From the NCBI RefSeq assembly GCF_000307025.1, contig NC_018584.1, positions 372,001 to 436,000 of the forward strand: a stretch of DNA of 64,000 bases, given 5' to 3'. Positions within the stretch are counted from its first letter, which is position 1; each line of letters begins with the position of its first letter. The position numbers and the translations under genes are program-made. Under the pieces are notes generated by a model that worked only from the letters and a program-made list of their open reading frames with translations, searched no databases and had not been told where the DNA came from. This document shows, one piece after another, positions 26,155-35,200 of the stretch. The DNA comes from Listeria monocytogenes ATCC 19117. GTDB taxonomy: Bacteria; Bacillota; Bacilli; Lactobacillales; Listeriaceae.

Positions 26155-26427
26155 ATGACAAAAAAAGAACAACTATACTTTTTATTAAATGGAATGGATA
26201 ATGGAGAAATAGAGATTAATACCTTTATAAATCAGTTTATAAAAATTTTTGATTTAGAAATAGATTATGATGAATTGTCCAAGGATGAATACACAATTTT
26301 AGGGAATGTGTCTGATATGGCTGCTAGATTCTCTGATAGCGAAGAAGATTTGAAATTACCTAATGTTTACTACAGTGAAAAGCAAATTAGAGAAGAAGTG
26401 ACTCGTTCTTTAGAAGCTTTAGCTTGA
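26155..26427 (+). CDS. Small acidic protein, possible immunity protein
   Basis: The protein has 90 residues with GGAAGAG about 8 nt before the ATG. MTKKEQLYFLLNGMDNGEIE ... FIKIFDLEIDYDEL, then ARFSDSEEDLKLPNVYYSEKQ, is similar in style to colicin-D-type immunity and related small helical immunity proteins. It follows the orphan immunity gene and may be a second one. No toxin is adjacent. Confidence 0.5.
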   Translation: MTKKEQLYFLLNGMDNGEIEINTFINQFIKIFDLEIDYDELSKDEYTILGNVSDMAARFSDSEEDLKLPNVYYSEKQIREEVTRSLEALA

Positions 26428-26643
26428 ATTATAATTAAAACAGGATAGCTTTGAAGAGTTGAGTTATACCAATCCCAATAACAGAAGAAATTGAATGTAA
26501 ATATAACTGATTATATAGCATCTTCTTTTCGAGCGTAGGCTAGATAAAGTTTTGCAAAATCGTTTGGAGCAGGGGAAAGAAGGCATATAAAAAGAGACTT
26601 CATTCAAATTTTGAAATAAAAAACTTAGAAAGGAGAAAATCAT

Positions 26644-27015
26644 ATGGTTTCACGTAAACAATTAATCCATAAAACTCAACTTTCTAAAACAAAAAAACAG
26701 ACTCTAAAAGTAACCATAGATCGCCCTATAGGTTATGTCGACAAATTCGGCAATGTCTATCCGCTGAATTATGGGTTTGTGGAAGGTGTCGTTGGTGGTG
26801 ACGGGGAAGAACAGGATGTGTATGTTTTATCGAGAGAGATCTCTGAGCCAATTGATACGTTTCAAGGAGATTTAATTGCGGTGATTACCCGAAATGATGA
26901 CGTGGAAGATAAATGGGTGGTCGCAGCCCCGAATGAGGATTTCACCATAGAGGAAATTAGAGAGAAAGTACATTTTATTGAGCAATATTTTGATTCGGAA
27001 ATTAAATTGATTTAG
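26644..27015 (+). CDS. Inorganic-pyrophosphatase-like protein
   Basis: The protein has 123 residues with AAAGGAG before the ATG. IDRPIGYVDKFGNVYPLNYGFVEGVVGGDGEEQDVYVL parallels the family I pyrophosphatase core (YPxNYGxxPxT ... DGDPLDVLV). Here DGEEQDVYVL replaces DGDPxDVLV, so one of the metal-binding aspartates is changed, and the protein is shorter than typical enzymes (about 170). It may be a diverged or non-catalytic member. The partner gene at 27059 follows 43 bp downstream and is probably co-transcribed. Confidence 0.65.
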   Translation: MVSRKQLIHKTQLSKTKKQTLKVTIDRPIGYVDKFGNVYPLNYGFVEGVVGGDGEEQDVYVLSREISEPIDTFQGDLIAVITRNDDVEDKWVVAAPNEDFTIEEIREKVHFIEQYFDSEIKLI

Positions 27016-27058
27016 GGTGGAATAAAGCGTGCAACCTTAAAACAGGAGGCGGAAAACA

Positions 27059-27247
27059 ATGGAAGAAAGATTTGAAAAAATTTATACCCAAGGAAAACTC
27101 AACATTATGGAAATTTGGGTTGATAAAGAAACCGGTGTGCAATATGTTTACCATTTGTCTGGTTATGCGGGTGGAATGTCACCACTTTTGGATGCAGATG
27201 GGAAACCGCTACTTGCTGATTTATCTAAGCTTAATGGCGCTGAGTAA
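27059..27247 (+). CDS. Small DUF6440-like protein
   Basis: The protein has 62 residues with a strong AGGAGG site. IMEIWVDKETGVQYVYHLSGYAGGMSPLLDADGKPL matches a widespread small family (DUF6440) in which DKxTGVxYL and GMTPLLDxDGKP are conserved. Function unknown. It ends before the terminator at 27279. Confidence 0.7.
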   Translation: MEERFEKIYTQGKLNIMEIWVDKETGVQYVYHLSGYAGGMSPLLDADGKPLLADLSKLNGAE

Positions 27248-27278
27248 AGTGGGAAATTGATTTCTAGTCAAATAAATA

Positions 27279-27319
27279 CAGGCATTCTCTTCTTTCTAAA
27301 TAGAGAATGCCTGCTTTTT
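27279..27319. terminator. Shared terminator between DUF6440 gene and gol operon
   Basis: CAGGCATTCTCT (27279 onward) pairs with AGAGAATGCCTG ending at 27313, followed by CTTTTTT on the plus strand and a weaker T-rich stretch on the minus strand. Confidence 0.8.
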
Positions 27320-27366
27320 TATGCCCGAGTACTTGATTGGTTACTGTTAAAAAGTTTATTCCATAC

Positions 27367-29364
27367 CTACAACTGCTTCAACGCAAGCTCCGTCAAGTTC
27401 TCTACAGTAAAGCCAAATCGTCTTGCTAGCTCATCTCCCGGGCCAGACATACCAAACGAATCAATCGCGAGGATTTGGCCTGTGTCGCCGAGGTATTTGT
27501 GCCAGCCGTATGATGCGCCCATTTCTGCGGCGAAGCGATTTTTCACTGCTTTTGGTAAAACGGACTCTTTATATTCAGGGCTTTGTTTGTCGAATAAATC
27601 AAAGCTTGGCATGCTGACTACGCGTGCTCCGAAGCCTTTTTTAGCGAGATTATCTCTGACAGCTGTCATTAGGTGTACTTCGGATCCAGAAGCGAGTAAG
27701 ATAATATCTAGTTTATCAAGCGGGGAATCGGCTAAGATGTAAGCACCTTTTGCAAGTCCGGTTTGCGCTTTTGCTGCACTATTTGGTAAAATTGGCAGGT
27801 TTTGGCGGCTAAGAACGAGCATGGTTGGTTGTTCTTTTTGAGTAAAGGCATAGCGGTATGCTTCGACGGTTTCGTTGCCGTCAGCTGGTCGGATGACGTG
27901 AAGTCCCGGCATGGCGCGGAAGGATGCGAGATGCTCGATTGGTTCGTGCGTTGGACCGTCTTCACCGACTGCGATGGAATCATGGGTCATGATGAAAGTG
28001 GATGGAATGCCCATTAAAGCTGCTGAACGAATCGCGGAACGTAGATAATCCGAGAATACGAAGAAGGTTGCGCCGAAAGCTTGAACACCGCCGTGAAGCG
28101 TCATTCCGTTGACTGCTGCTCCCATTGCGAACTCGCGGACGCCGAATGAGATATTTTTGGCGGCATAGTTACCTGGAGCAAACCGTTCGCTAGCTTTTAA
28201 ATGGGTTTTATTGGAGGAGGCCAAATCGGCCGCGCCACCAAATAGGTTAGGCAGTTTTTTCTCCAATTCTTGTAGAACAATTCCTGATACTTCACGGGTT
28301 GCAACGGCTTTATCCGCATTTTCATCGAAGACAGGAAGTTCTGCATCCCAATCCGCATCCAAATTATCATCCATTAATTGTTGCAAACTTTCTGCGAGTG
28401 CTGGATATTTTTGTTTGTAAGCATTGAATGTCCGGAGCCAGCTGCTTTCACTCGCGCGACCTTTAGAATGATAAAATTCTTTCTGATTTTCGACAGTTTT
28501 TGGTAATTCAAAAGGTGGCATTTGCCAATCGTAAGCTTCTTTTGCAAGTTTGAGTTCTTTTTCGCCAAGTGGGGAGCCGTGTGCCGCCGATTTTCCGGCT
28601 TTACCAGGGCTACCGTAACCGATGACCGTTTTCACTTCGATTAAAGTAGGGCGGGATTTCTCGGTTTTTGCGAGATGGATTGCTGCATCAAGCGCATCTA
28701 AGTCATTTCCGTCGTCCACACGTAGCGTTTGCCAACCGGCTGCTCGGAATCTGAGTTCGATGTCTTCTGAAAAAGACTCGTTTAAATCGCCATCCAGTGA
28801 GATATCATTCGAATCATATAAAACAACTAATTTTCCCAGTTTTAAATGACCAGCAAGGGATGCGGCTTCGTAGGAAATGCCTTCCATCAAACAGCCGTCT
28901 CCGCATAGCACGTAGGTATTATGGTCAACAACCGGGAATTCAGGTTGGTTAAATTTGGCGCCAAGGTGAGCCTCGGCCATCGCCATCCCAACTCCCATTG
29001 CGAAACCTTGACCAAGTGGACCGGTAGTTGCATCGACACCAACCGTATGACCGAATTCAGGATGACCGGGCGTTTTACTACCAGTTTGGCGGAAGTTTTT
29101 CAGCTCGCTCATTGGTAAATCATAACCAAATAAATGTAGCAAACTATAAAGCATTGCCGAACCGTGACCAGCTGACAAAACGAAGCGATCGCGGTTAAAC
29201 CAAGTTGGGTGTTCTGGATTGAATTTTAAATGATTTTTCCAAAGCGAGAAAGCCATTGGTGCGGCTCCCATCGGCAAACCGGGATGTCCGGAGTTCGCTT
29301 TTTCAATCATATCCATTGATAATACGCGAATCGAGTTAACCATTTGTTCATCAATTCTGCTCAT
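27367..29364 (-). CDS. tkt: Transketolase of the gol operon
   Basis: The protein has 665 residues, full length for transketolase. The ThDP-binding [13 protein letters not shown] ... NDISLDG lies in the N-terminal half; GxxTHxPxEHLAxxRAxPGxxxxRPAD ([19 protein letters not shown]) in the middle. It transfers two-carbon units between sugar phosphates (fructose-6-P + glyceraldehyde-3-P to erythrose-4-P + xylulose-5-P). Last gene of the operon; its ATG is one base after the TAA of tal, so the two are translationally coupled. In the L. innocua gol operon this enzyme is held to pass dihydroxyacetone-derived triose phosphates into the pentose-phosphate pathway. Confidence 0.95.
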   Translation of the reverse strand: MSRIDEQMVNSIRVLSMDMIEKANSGHPGLPMGAAPMAFSLWKNHLKFNPEHPTWFNRDRFVLSAGHGSAMLYSLLHLFGYDLPMSELKNFRQTGSKTPGHPEFGHTVGVDATTGPLGQGFAMGVGMAMAEAHLGAKFNQPEFPVVDHNTYVLCGDGCLMEGISYEAASLAGHLKLGKLVVLYDSNDISLDGDLNESFSEDIELRFRAAGWQTLRVDDGNDLDALDAAIHLAKTEKSRPTLIEVKTVIGYGSPGKAGKSAAHGSPLGEKELKLAKEAYDWQMPPFELPKTVENQKEFYHSKGRASESSWLRTFNAYKQKYPALAESLQQLMDDNLDADWDAELPVFDENADKAVATREVSGIVLQELEKKLPNLFGGAADLASSNKTHLKASERFAPGNYAAKNISFGVREFAMGAAVNGMTLHGGVQAFGATFFVFSDYLRSAIRSAALMGIPSTFIMTHDSIAVGEDGPTHEPIEHLASFRAMPGLHVIRPADGNETVEAYRYAFTQKEQPTMLVLSRQNLPILPNSAAKAQTGLAKGAYILADSPLDKLDIILLASGSEVHLMTAVRDNLAKKGFGARVVSMPSFDLFDKQSPEYKESVLPKAVKNRFAAEMGASYGWHKYLGDTGQILAIDSFGMSGPGDELARRFGFTVENLTELALKQL

Positions 29365-29365
29365 A

Positions 29366-30022
29366 TTAATTGCCTTCTTTCTGACTGAACGCTTCCCAAT
29401 CTTTTAAAAATCCTTCAATACCTTTATCAGTCAAAGGATGAGACCAAAGTTTCGGGAAAAGGCTTCCTGGGATAGTCGCGATATGTGCTCCGGCTTCAGC
29501 GGCTTGTTCTAAATGCCCGATATGGCGGATACTTGCTGAAATGATTTCTGCTTTTAGACCATAATTATCAAGCACTTTTTTCAAGTTTTTAATTAAAATC
29601 ATTCCGTCTGTACCAATATCATCTAGTCTTCCTAAGAACGGGCTAATATAAGTCGCGCCAGCTTTTGCAGCCATTAATCCTTGGGAAACAGTGAAAATAA
29701 GCGTAACATTTGTTTTAATGCCTTCAGCTGTGAGGGTATGGACTGCTTTTAAACCTTCTTCCGTCATAGGAATTTTTACTACTACATTTGGCGCCCATTT
29801 TGCTAGAATTCGAGCTTCTTCTACCATTTTGTCTGCTTCGAGGCCGATAACTTCTGCGCTAACTGGACCGTCTACGATAGAACAAATTTCTTTGATTACT
29901 TCTTCAAATGGTCGCCCTTCTTTTGCGATGATGGTTGGATTGGTTGTCACACCGTCCACTAAACCAAGTTCGCTAATTCGTTTTATTTCCGATACGCTTG
30001 CTGTGTCCAAGAAAAATTTCAT
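29366..30022 (-). CDS. tal: Transaldolase, short TalC/Fsa-type
   Basis: The protein has 218 residues, the size of the compact transaldolase/fructose-6-phosphate aldolase branch. [16 protein letters not shown] is the family start motif, and [11 protein letters not shown] carries the Schiff-base lysine (K83). [20 protein letters not shown] follows. It is placed between golD and tkt and works with transketolase on C3/C4/C6/C7 phosphates. Whether it is a true transaldolase or an F6P aldolase cannot be settled from sequence. Confidence 0.9.
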   Translation of the reverse strand: MKFFLDTASVSEIKRISELGLVDGVTTNPTIIAKEGRPFEEVIKEICSIVDGPVSAEVIGLEADKMVEEARILAKWAPNVVVKIPMTEEGLKAVHTLTAEGIKTNVTLIFTVSQGLMAAKAGATYISPFLGRLDDIGTDGMILIKNLKKVLDNYGLKAEIISASIRHIGHLEQAAEAGAHIATIPGSLFPKLWSHPLTDKGIEGFLKDWEAFSQKEGN

Positions 30023-30068
30023 TATTTACTCGCTCCATTCTCTCAGCTGAACTTTAAAGCTGAATACT

Positions 30069-30833
30069 TTATTTAATCGTATAACCACCGTCGATAATTA
30101 GGTTTTCCCCAGTAATAAGGCTCGCTGCGTCACTTACTAAAAAGAGGGCGCATGCGGCAACTTCTTCTGGATAACCAAATCTACCGGCTGGAATTAATTT
30201 TTTCATGTCTTCGCCGACTTGACCTGCCCAAGCTTTTTTGCCAAGTTCCGTCAAGATAACGGTTGGGGAAATCGCATTGACATTAATGTTGTAAGGCGCC
30301 CATTCCATTGCTAGCACTTGCGTCATAGAAACAATCGCTGCTTTACTAGCGCAGTAGGCAACGTGTTTATCAAGTGCAATAACAGAAGCTTGAGAGGCCA
30401 TATTAACGATTTTACCGCCGCCAGTTGCAATCATTTCGCGACCGATAATTTGCGCCATTAGGAACGAACCTTTTAAGTTCAGTTCCATTGTTTTATCCCA
30501 GTACTCTTCTGGTAAATCTTCTGCTTTTTCGAGAAGTGCGACACCAGCTGAATTGGCTAAAATATCGATTTTTGGATAGACTTTTTTGATTTCGGCAACG
30601 ACTTTTTCGATGTTTTCTTTCTTCGTAATATCGACTTGAAGTGCTAGCGTTCTTGATGGATTGATTTTTGCTGCGACATCTTTTACATCTTCTTTAATAT
30701 CAAGCAAGACAACATAAGCTCCTTTTTCGGAAAAAAGTTCTGCCATTGCTTTACCAATCCCGCTTGCTGCCCCAGTTACCACGGCTACTTTGTCTGTAAT
30801 GTTAAAATCTTTATCAAAACCTTTAAAAGTCAT
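30069..30833 (-). CDS. golD: NAD-dependent glycerol dehydrogenase GolD (SDR family)
   Basis: The protein has 254 residues. VVTGAASGIGKAM is the SDR cofactor loop; LANSAGVA and the catalytic Y160-CAS-K164 follow. The start has GGAGG 9 nt upstream. The homologous L. innocua protein in the same operon is an established dihydroxyacetone-forming, NAD+-dependent glycerol dehydrogenase. It makes the substrate for DhaK/DhaL/DhaM encoded upstream in the same transcript. Confidence 0.92.
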   Translation of the reverse strand: MTFKGFDKDFNITDKVAVVTGAASGIGKAMAELFSEKGAYVVLLDIKEDVKDVAAKINPSRTLALQVDITKKENIEKVVAEIKKVYPKIDILANSAGVALLEKAEDLPEEYWDKTMELNLKGSFLMAQIIGREMIATGGGKIVNMASQASVIALDKHVAYCASKAAIVSMTQVLAMEWAPYNINVNAISPTVILTELGKKAWAGQVGEDMKKLIPAGRFGYPEEVAACALFLVSDAASLITGENLIIDGGYTIK

Positions 30834-30857
30834 TTTTCATTACCTCCAATAAATTTT

Positions 30858-31304
30858 TTATCTATTTTTTTGGTCGATTTCTTCCATTAAATCTACTTTT
30901 GCTTGGGAGCGTCCGCCCGAAAAGTCGCTATCCAGCCATGTATCAAGTAGAGATACGGCAAGGGATGGCCCGATTACTAGAGCTCCCATGGTCATAATAT
31001 GTGCGTCGTTACTTTTTCTTGCGCGTTCTGCTGAATAAGAATCATGAATTTGTGCTGCGCGAATGCCGTGAATTTTGTTTGCTGTAATGGCCATTCCAAT
31101 ACCTGTACCGCAAATGAGGATCCCTCGGTCATAATCGTTGTTTTTAACTTCTAGTGCTACTTTTTCGGCAATACTTGGATAAAGTACTTTTTCGTTTTCA
31201 AAACTGCCGAAATCAGTAAACTCAATATTTTTCTCCTTTAAACGTGTGATGAGGGTTTGTTTTAGTTCGTAACCCATTTCGTCACAACCAATTGCGATTT
31301 TCAT
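30858..31304 (-). CDS. rpiB: Ribose-5-phosphate isomerase B-type enzyme
   Basis: The protein has 148 residues. GILICGTGIGMAITANK holds the catalytic cysteine (C65), and KIHGIRAAQIHDSYSAERARKSNDA follows as in RpiB/LacAB enzymes. It interconverts ribulose-5-P and ribose-5-P; the L. innocua homologue showed this activity. Related enzymes isomerise erythrulose phosphates in erythritol operons, so substrate range is worth testing. Confidence 0.9.
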   Translation of the reverse strand: MKIAIGCDEMGYELKQTLITRLKEKNIEFTDFGSFENEKVLYPSIAEKVALEVKNNDYDRGILICGTGIGMAITANKIHGIRAAQIHDSYSAERARKSNDAHIMTMGALVIGPSLAVSLLDTWLDSDFSGGRSQAKVDLMEEIDQKNR

Positions 31305-31310
31305 ACTAAC

Positions 31311-32075
31311 TCATCCTTTCGTTTTGCTAACAATAGAAACAATGTCGGCAAAATTTTGCGGTTTATGGCCAAATCTTCCGACGAATAAACCATCGACATT
31401 TTTTTGACGGACAATTTCTGCGGCGTTTTCTTTGCTGACCGAGCCACCGTAAATAATTCTTACGAGCGTTTCATCGCCGCCTAGTTCGCGAATAATTTCA
31501 CGCAGCGCTTGATGCGCGCTTTCGATGTAGTTTGTCTCAGCTGAAGACGCCTTTCCAATTGCCCACTCCGGTTCATAAGCCAGAACAACATTTTCCCACT
31601 GTGCTAAATTAATTGTCTGAAACAGCGCTTCGATTTGTTTTTTTAGCGCATTTTTTAATTCATTTGTATCATTCGCACGGACTTCTTCACCCACACAGAC
31701 AACCGGAGTGATTTTTTCGTCCAATGCAAGTTTAATCTTCTTCGCTATCTCACTAGTTTTCTCATGAAAAAGGTTTTTGCGTTCTGCGTGACCAATTTCG
31801 ACATAGTTCGCGTTTAAGTCAATGATAGATTCCACCGAAAATTCACCAGTTAGCGGGCCGGATTTCTCCGGCGCCATATTTTGTGGACCAAAGCCAAATA
31901 ATGTCCCCGCTAAAAGGTTGGCGGTCGTTTCGAGTGTGCCCATAGAAGGAAAGATAAACGTATCCACATCAGAAAAATTTTTAAGAAGAGGGATTGTCGC
32001 TTCTAACCATTCAGATGTCTGAGCCCGAGTGTTAATATAGTTTTTCATATTAATTCCAACTAAGGGTTTACGCAT
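31311..32075 (-). CDS. tpiA: Triose-phosphate isomerase paralogue
   Basis: The protein has 254 residues. N11-x-K (GINMKNY) at the N-terminus, HAERKN with the electrophilic His, and AYEPEWAIGK with the catalytic Glu are all present. The loop is AIGKASSAE rather than the canonical AIGTG, a feature of the operon-specific paralogues. It converts dihydroxyacetone-P into glyceraldehyde-3-P; the L. innocua homologue has this activity. Four bases separate it from dhaL. Confidence 0.92.
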   Translation of the reverse strand: MRKPLVGINMKNYINTRAQTSEWLEATIPLLKNFSDVDTFIFPSMGTLETTANLLAGTLFGFGPQNMAPEKSGPLTGEFSVESIIDLNANYVEIGHAERKNLFHEKTSEIAKKIKLALDEKITPVVCVGEEVRANDTNELKNALKKQIEALFQTINLAQWENVVLAYEPEWAIGKASSAETNYIESAHQALREIIRELGGDETLVRIIYGGSVSKENAAEIVRQKNVDGLFVGRFGHKPQNFADIVSIVSKTKG

Positions 32076-32078
32076 AAA

Positions 32079-32729
32079 TCAGACCGCCTTTTTTAAATTT
32101 TCTAAAATGACATTCATTAACATCCAAGACGATTCAGAGCCAGGATCAAGGTGACCAATTGCTCGTTCGCCAAGTCTTAGTGCGCGACCTTTCTTAGCAA
32201 TAAGTGGGATAGTGGACTGAGCGCCAGCATGCATAGCATCTACAAATGCGGAAAAAGTTTCGATTGGAGCTGCATTTGTATCTCGATTTTGAAGCACTTC
32301 CACGCCAGGCAAGAAGGCGTCCATCATCGTTTTATCACCAAGTTCGGCTTTTCCGCGATGTTGAACCGCAGCGGCCCCATTTATAATCATGCCGCAAAGC
32401 TCGTCGAAGTTAACCTCCGTTTTCCCAGGAACATCAGCGCCACATTTCATAAAGAAACTGCCATAAAGCGGGCCAGATGCGCCACCAACTTTTCCAAGGA
32501 GAATCATTCCGGATTTTTTAAGCAACGTTGCAATATCGGGAGAAGCAGTGAGTAATTCGTCTAATTGTTTATTCACTTCACGGAAGCCAATGCTGAGATT
32601 GATTCCGTGGTCGCCGTCTCCAATATCCGAGTCCAGTCCGGTTAAGTAATCACGTTCTTTTTCAATTAGCGCTCCCATGTCCTGTAAAACGTGGCCGAAA
32701 AAAGCGCTATCCATAACTAATTCGCTCAT
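32079..32729 (-). CDS. dhaL: Dihydroxyacetone kinase subunit DhaL
   Basis: The protein has 216 residues. DSDIGDGDHG (residues 33-42) carries the Asp triad that holds Mg and the nucleotide. KVGGASGPLYGSFF and LGERAIGHLDPGSESSWML follow as in PTS-dependent DhaL. It takes phosphate from DhaM and passes it to dihydroxyacetone bound on DhaK. Cytoplasmic. GGAGG before the ATG. Confidence 0.94.
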   Translation of the reverse strand: MSELVMDSAFFGHVLQDMGALIEKERDYLTGLDSDIGDGDHGINLSIGFREVNKQLDELLTASPDIATLLKKSGMILLGKVGGASGPLYGSFFMKCGADVPGKTEVNFDELCGMIINGAAAVQHRGKAELGDKTMMDAFLPGVEVLQNRDTNAAPIETFSAFVDAMHAGAQSTIPLIAKKGRALRLGERAIGHLDPGSESSWMLMNVILENLKKAV

Positions 32730-32750
32730 TTTTATTCCTCCAGTAGTAAT

Positions 32751-33746
32751 TTAGTCCACTTTGAAATATGGTGTGTCGCACGGTGTATCTAAAAGATCTT
32801 TCAGTTCATCGTCTAAACGAACCAGTGTAATCGACATACCAATCATATCCATCGAAGTCGCGTAGTTCCCAACAAGTGGGTTATGAATATGCACGCCTTT
32901 TTCTTTCAAAATTTCATCGACGCGGCGATAACAAATATATTGATCCATCACTGGTAAACCGCCAAGTCCATTAATAAGTACATGCACTTCTTCATCCGCA
33001 GTTAATTTCATTTCTTCTATAAGATAGCCCATAATTTGATCAACCACTTTATCAGCTGGTTCGATGGAAGTGCGTTTGATTCCTGGTTCACCGTGGATTC
33101 CCATACCAACTTCCATTTCGCCTTCTTTCATTTCGAAAATAGCTTTACCAGTTACAGGAAGGGTAGAAGAAGAAAGCGCAACACCCATCGAGAACGTATT
33201 TGCATTAGCTTTTTCAGCAGCTTGTTTCACCGCATCTAGGTCAAGTCCTTTTGCTGCTGCAGATGCCGCTGCTTTAAATACAATTAAGTCACCAGCCACA
33301 CCACGACGATCTTCTACATTTTCAGCAGAGTAAATATCATCTGTTACAAGCACTGTTTCAACGCGAATACCGTCGTCCGCAGCCATTTCAGCGCCCATAT
33401 CAAAGTTCATCACATCGCCAGCATAATTTCCGTACATATATAGACAACCTTTACCGCTATCAACGGCTTTTACTGCGTTATAACAAGGTTCTGGAGAAGG
33501 GGAAGTATTAATGTTCCCAACTACCGCCGCATCCGCGAAATCTTTCCCAACATAACCAAGGAAAAGTGGTTCATGACCAGAACCGCCACCAACAATAATC
33601 CGCACACGAGGTTCTTCGCTCATTTGTTTGCTTACGATTACTCGCTTATCATTTTCTGCAAAATCTACGTATTTCCCTTGTGCCGCAACATAACCAGCTA
33701 ACATTTCTTCTACTGCTTCATACCCATCATTCACTAAACGTCTCAT
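32751..33746 (-). CDS. dhaK: Dihydroxyacetone kinase subunit DhaK
   Basis: The protein has 331 residues. GGGSGHEPLFLGYVG (53-67) and GMGIHGEPG with H218, the residue that binds the substrate carbonyl covalently in the family, are both present; GLGGLPVMDQY follows. It presents dihydroxyacetone to DhaL. Strong AAGGAGG site. The gene is the fourth of the operon after dhaM and two membrane-protein genes. Confidence 0.95.
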   Translation of the reverse strand: MRRLVNDGYEAVEEMLAGYVAAQGKYVDFAENDKRVIVSKQMSEEPRVRIIVGGGSGHEPLFLGYVGKDFADAAVVGNINTSPSPEPCYNAVKAVDSGKGCLYMYGNYAGDVMNFDMGAEMAADDGIRVETVLVTDDIYSAENVEDRRGVAGDLIVFKAAASAAAKGLDLDAVKQAAEKANANTFSMGVALSSSTLPVTGKAIFEMKEGEMEVGMGIHGEPGIKRTSIEPADKVVDQIMGYLIEEMKLTADEEVHVLINGLGGLPVMDQYICYRRVDEILKEKGVHIHNPLVGNYATSMDMIGMSITLVRLDDELKDLLDTPCDTPYFKVD

Positions 33747-33767
33747 TTTTCTTCCTCCTTCATATTT

Positions 33768-34109
33768 TTATAAGAATAGTGATAGTAAAAATCCGCCAAC
33801 CACGCCACCAACTACAGCTGCTGCCAAATTGACTACCGATTTAGAAAATTTACCGCCTGTTAAAAGGGAAGCTGTGAATACACCAATACCAGCTGCAACC
33901 GCCATATCTACCCAAACTGTTCCAGATTGATAGATCATTGATTTTGGAATACCATGATTAATTGTCCAAACTGTACCAACGATAAATGCTGCTGCCATCC
34001 AACCTCCGATAGCGCCCCATTCATCAACCATTTTTCCCCACATCATTCGAATAGCAAAAGGGAATAAAAAGCCACCTGCAATCGTTGCTAATGCAATACC
34101 AATGCTCAT
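33768..34109 (-). CDS. Small membrane protein of the gol operon (putative glycerol transporter subunit)
   Basis: The protein has 113 residues with three or four membrane segments (IALATIAGGFLFPFAI, GWMAAAFIVGTVW, VDMAVAAGIGVFTASLL, AAAVVGGVVGGFLLSLFL). It is homologous in position to Lin0367/Lin0368-type proteins of the gol operon, which are annotated as putative glycerol transporter subunits. Its sequence shares a layout with the next gene (W.NH, VDMAV.IGI), so the two are likely related and form a heteromer. Transport role is inference. Confidence 0.75.
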   Translation of the reverse strand: MSIGIALATIAGGFLFPFAIRMMWGKMVDEWGAIGGWMAAAFIVGTVWTINHGIPKSMIYQSGTVWVDMAVAAGIGVFTASLLTGGKFSKSVVNLAAAVVGGVVGGFLLSLFL

Positions 34110-34124
34110 TATTTACACTCCTTT

Positions 34125-34556
34125 TTAGACTAATTGATTTTCGTTTAAACGCTCTTCTTCTTTCATATTCATGCCAGGTTCTGTTTTTTCTTGTTTTGCT
34201 TCTTGTTTTTTTGCCATATCTTTTTCAATTGCTGCGGCCACGATTCCAGCTAGAACTGCTCCAATCGCAACAAGACCAATCGTTGGAAGCGAACTTACTA
34301 ACTCGCCACCACCTTGCATAAAGACATCACGCATAATTCCGCAAATCCCAATTCCGACAGCCATATCAACAAACGCTGCGTCTTCATCATTTTCGATTAA
34401 ACCAACATAGTGATTCATAAACCACATTGGACCAATAATAATGAAAGCTGCCAGATAACCTCCAAAAATACCATAATTCTCGGCAAGTGGAGTCCAAACA
34501 CTCATAACAATCATACCTGCGATACAAAAACCAATCATTCCTCTAAAGAATTTCAT
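34125..34556 (-). CDS. Membrane protein of the gol operon (putative glycerol transporter subunit)
   Basis: The protein has 143 residues. Membrane segments include MIGFCIAGMIVMSVWTPL, YLAAFIIIGPMWFMNH, VDMAVGIGICGIM and LVAIGAVLAGIVAA, with a charged cytoplasmic tail (KKQEAKQEKTEPGMNMKEEE). It shows the same order of motifs as its neighbour downstream (WFMNHY vs TINHG; FVDMAVGIGI vs WVDMAVAAGI). AAAGGAG before the ATG. Together they are the best candidates for glycerol or dihydroxyacetone uptake in this operon. Confidence 0.75.
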   Translation of the reverse strand: MKFFRGMIGFCIAGMIVMSVWTPLAENYGIFGGYLAAFIIIGPMWFMNHYVGLIENDEDAAFVDMAVGIGICGIMRDVFMQGGGELVSSLPTIGLVAIGAVLAGIVAAAIEKDMAKKQEAKQEKTEPGMNMKEEERLNENQLV

Positions 34557-34640
34557 AATAAACTCCTTTCGAAAATAGTATTGTCATGTAAAAATTAATT
34601 TACATAGTTCCCAGTTACAAAATTGCGTTTTATTACGTTT

Positions 34641-35018
34641 TTAATGCACGTTTGTGAGTTCTTGTAGGATAGCTTCTTTGGATGGATTAACGAGAGATTG
34701 AACAGCGGCAGTAAATGCGCCTTCAACAAGTGGGGCATCGATGATGGTTGTTTTTTCAAGGAGGTCAGTTTCTAATAATTCGAGTGCTGTTTCGGCACTT
34801 AAGATAGCGCTTCCAATATCGCAAAAAATATAAATATGTTCAGAATTAGTGCAAGTCGCGATGTTATCAGCTATCATGATTGCATTTGTGCCAAGACGCC
34901 CGTCGCCAGTTCCGCCAGAGGAAATAATATGTACTGTATCTCCAACCATTTCAACAATCATTTCTTGGAGGCCTTCTGTGATTTTTTGACTGTGAGATAC
35001 TAAAACAATACTTATCAT
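34641..35018 (-). CDS. dhaM: PTS-dependent dihydroxyacetone kinase phosphotransferase DhaM (EIIA)
   Basis: The protein has 125 residues, a stand-alone EIIA-Man-type domain. MISIVLVSHSQKITEG has the phosphorylated His9; GGTGDGRLGTNAIMI and CDIGSAILSAETALELL match DhaM. It carries phosphate from HPr to DhaL. First gene of the gol operon, 72 bp upstream of the first membrane-protein gene after an 84-bp gap. Confidence 0.92.
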   Translation of the reverse strand: MISIVLVSHSQKITEGLQEMIVEMVGDTVHIISSGGTGDGRLGTNAIMIADNIATCTNSEHIYIFCDIGSAILSAETALELLETDLLEKTTIIDAPLVEGAFTAAVQSLVNPSKEAILQELTNVH

Positions 35019-35042
35019 TTGGTTGCTCCTTTCTGTTTTTAA

Positions 35043-35134
35043 TTGTGTTTAATTGCTATTTATATCCTAACATACTTGTTTTTTATTGTAAAGTGCTATC
35101 TTTTGTTGTGTTTTATAAAATATATTTGTGTTTT
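35043..35134. promoter_or_regulatory. Candidate GolR operators between dhaM and golR
   Basis: TTGTGTTT occurs at 35043, 35106 and 35126. The last two are 20 bp apart and the first is 63 bp away, so all lie near the same face of the helix. Direct repeats of this form are typical DeoR-family sites. GolR binding and release by dihydroxyacetone-P is established for the L. innocua operon; the exact site here is inference. Confidence 0.5.
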
Positions 35135-35200
35135 GTTATTTTTTTGGGTAATATGTATATACATAAAGAAATCATTGATAGGTAAAAGGAGGGCGAGCGG

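Noticed and set aside
18482-27320. Whole accessory zone as an integrated prophage or transposon
   Set aside because: No integrase, transposase, attachment repeats or tRNA flank was found; only a partition remnant supports mobile origin.
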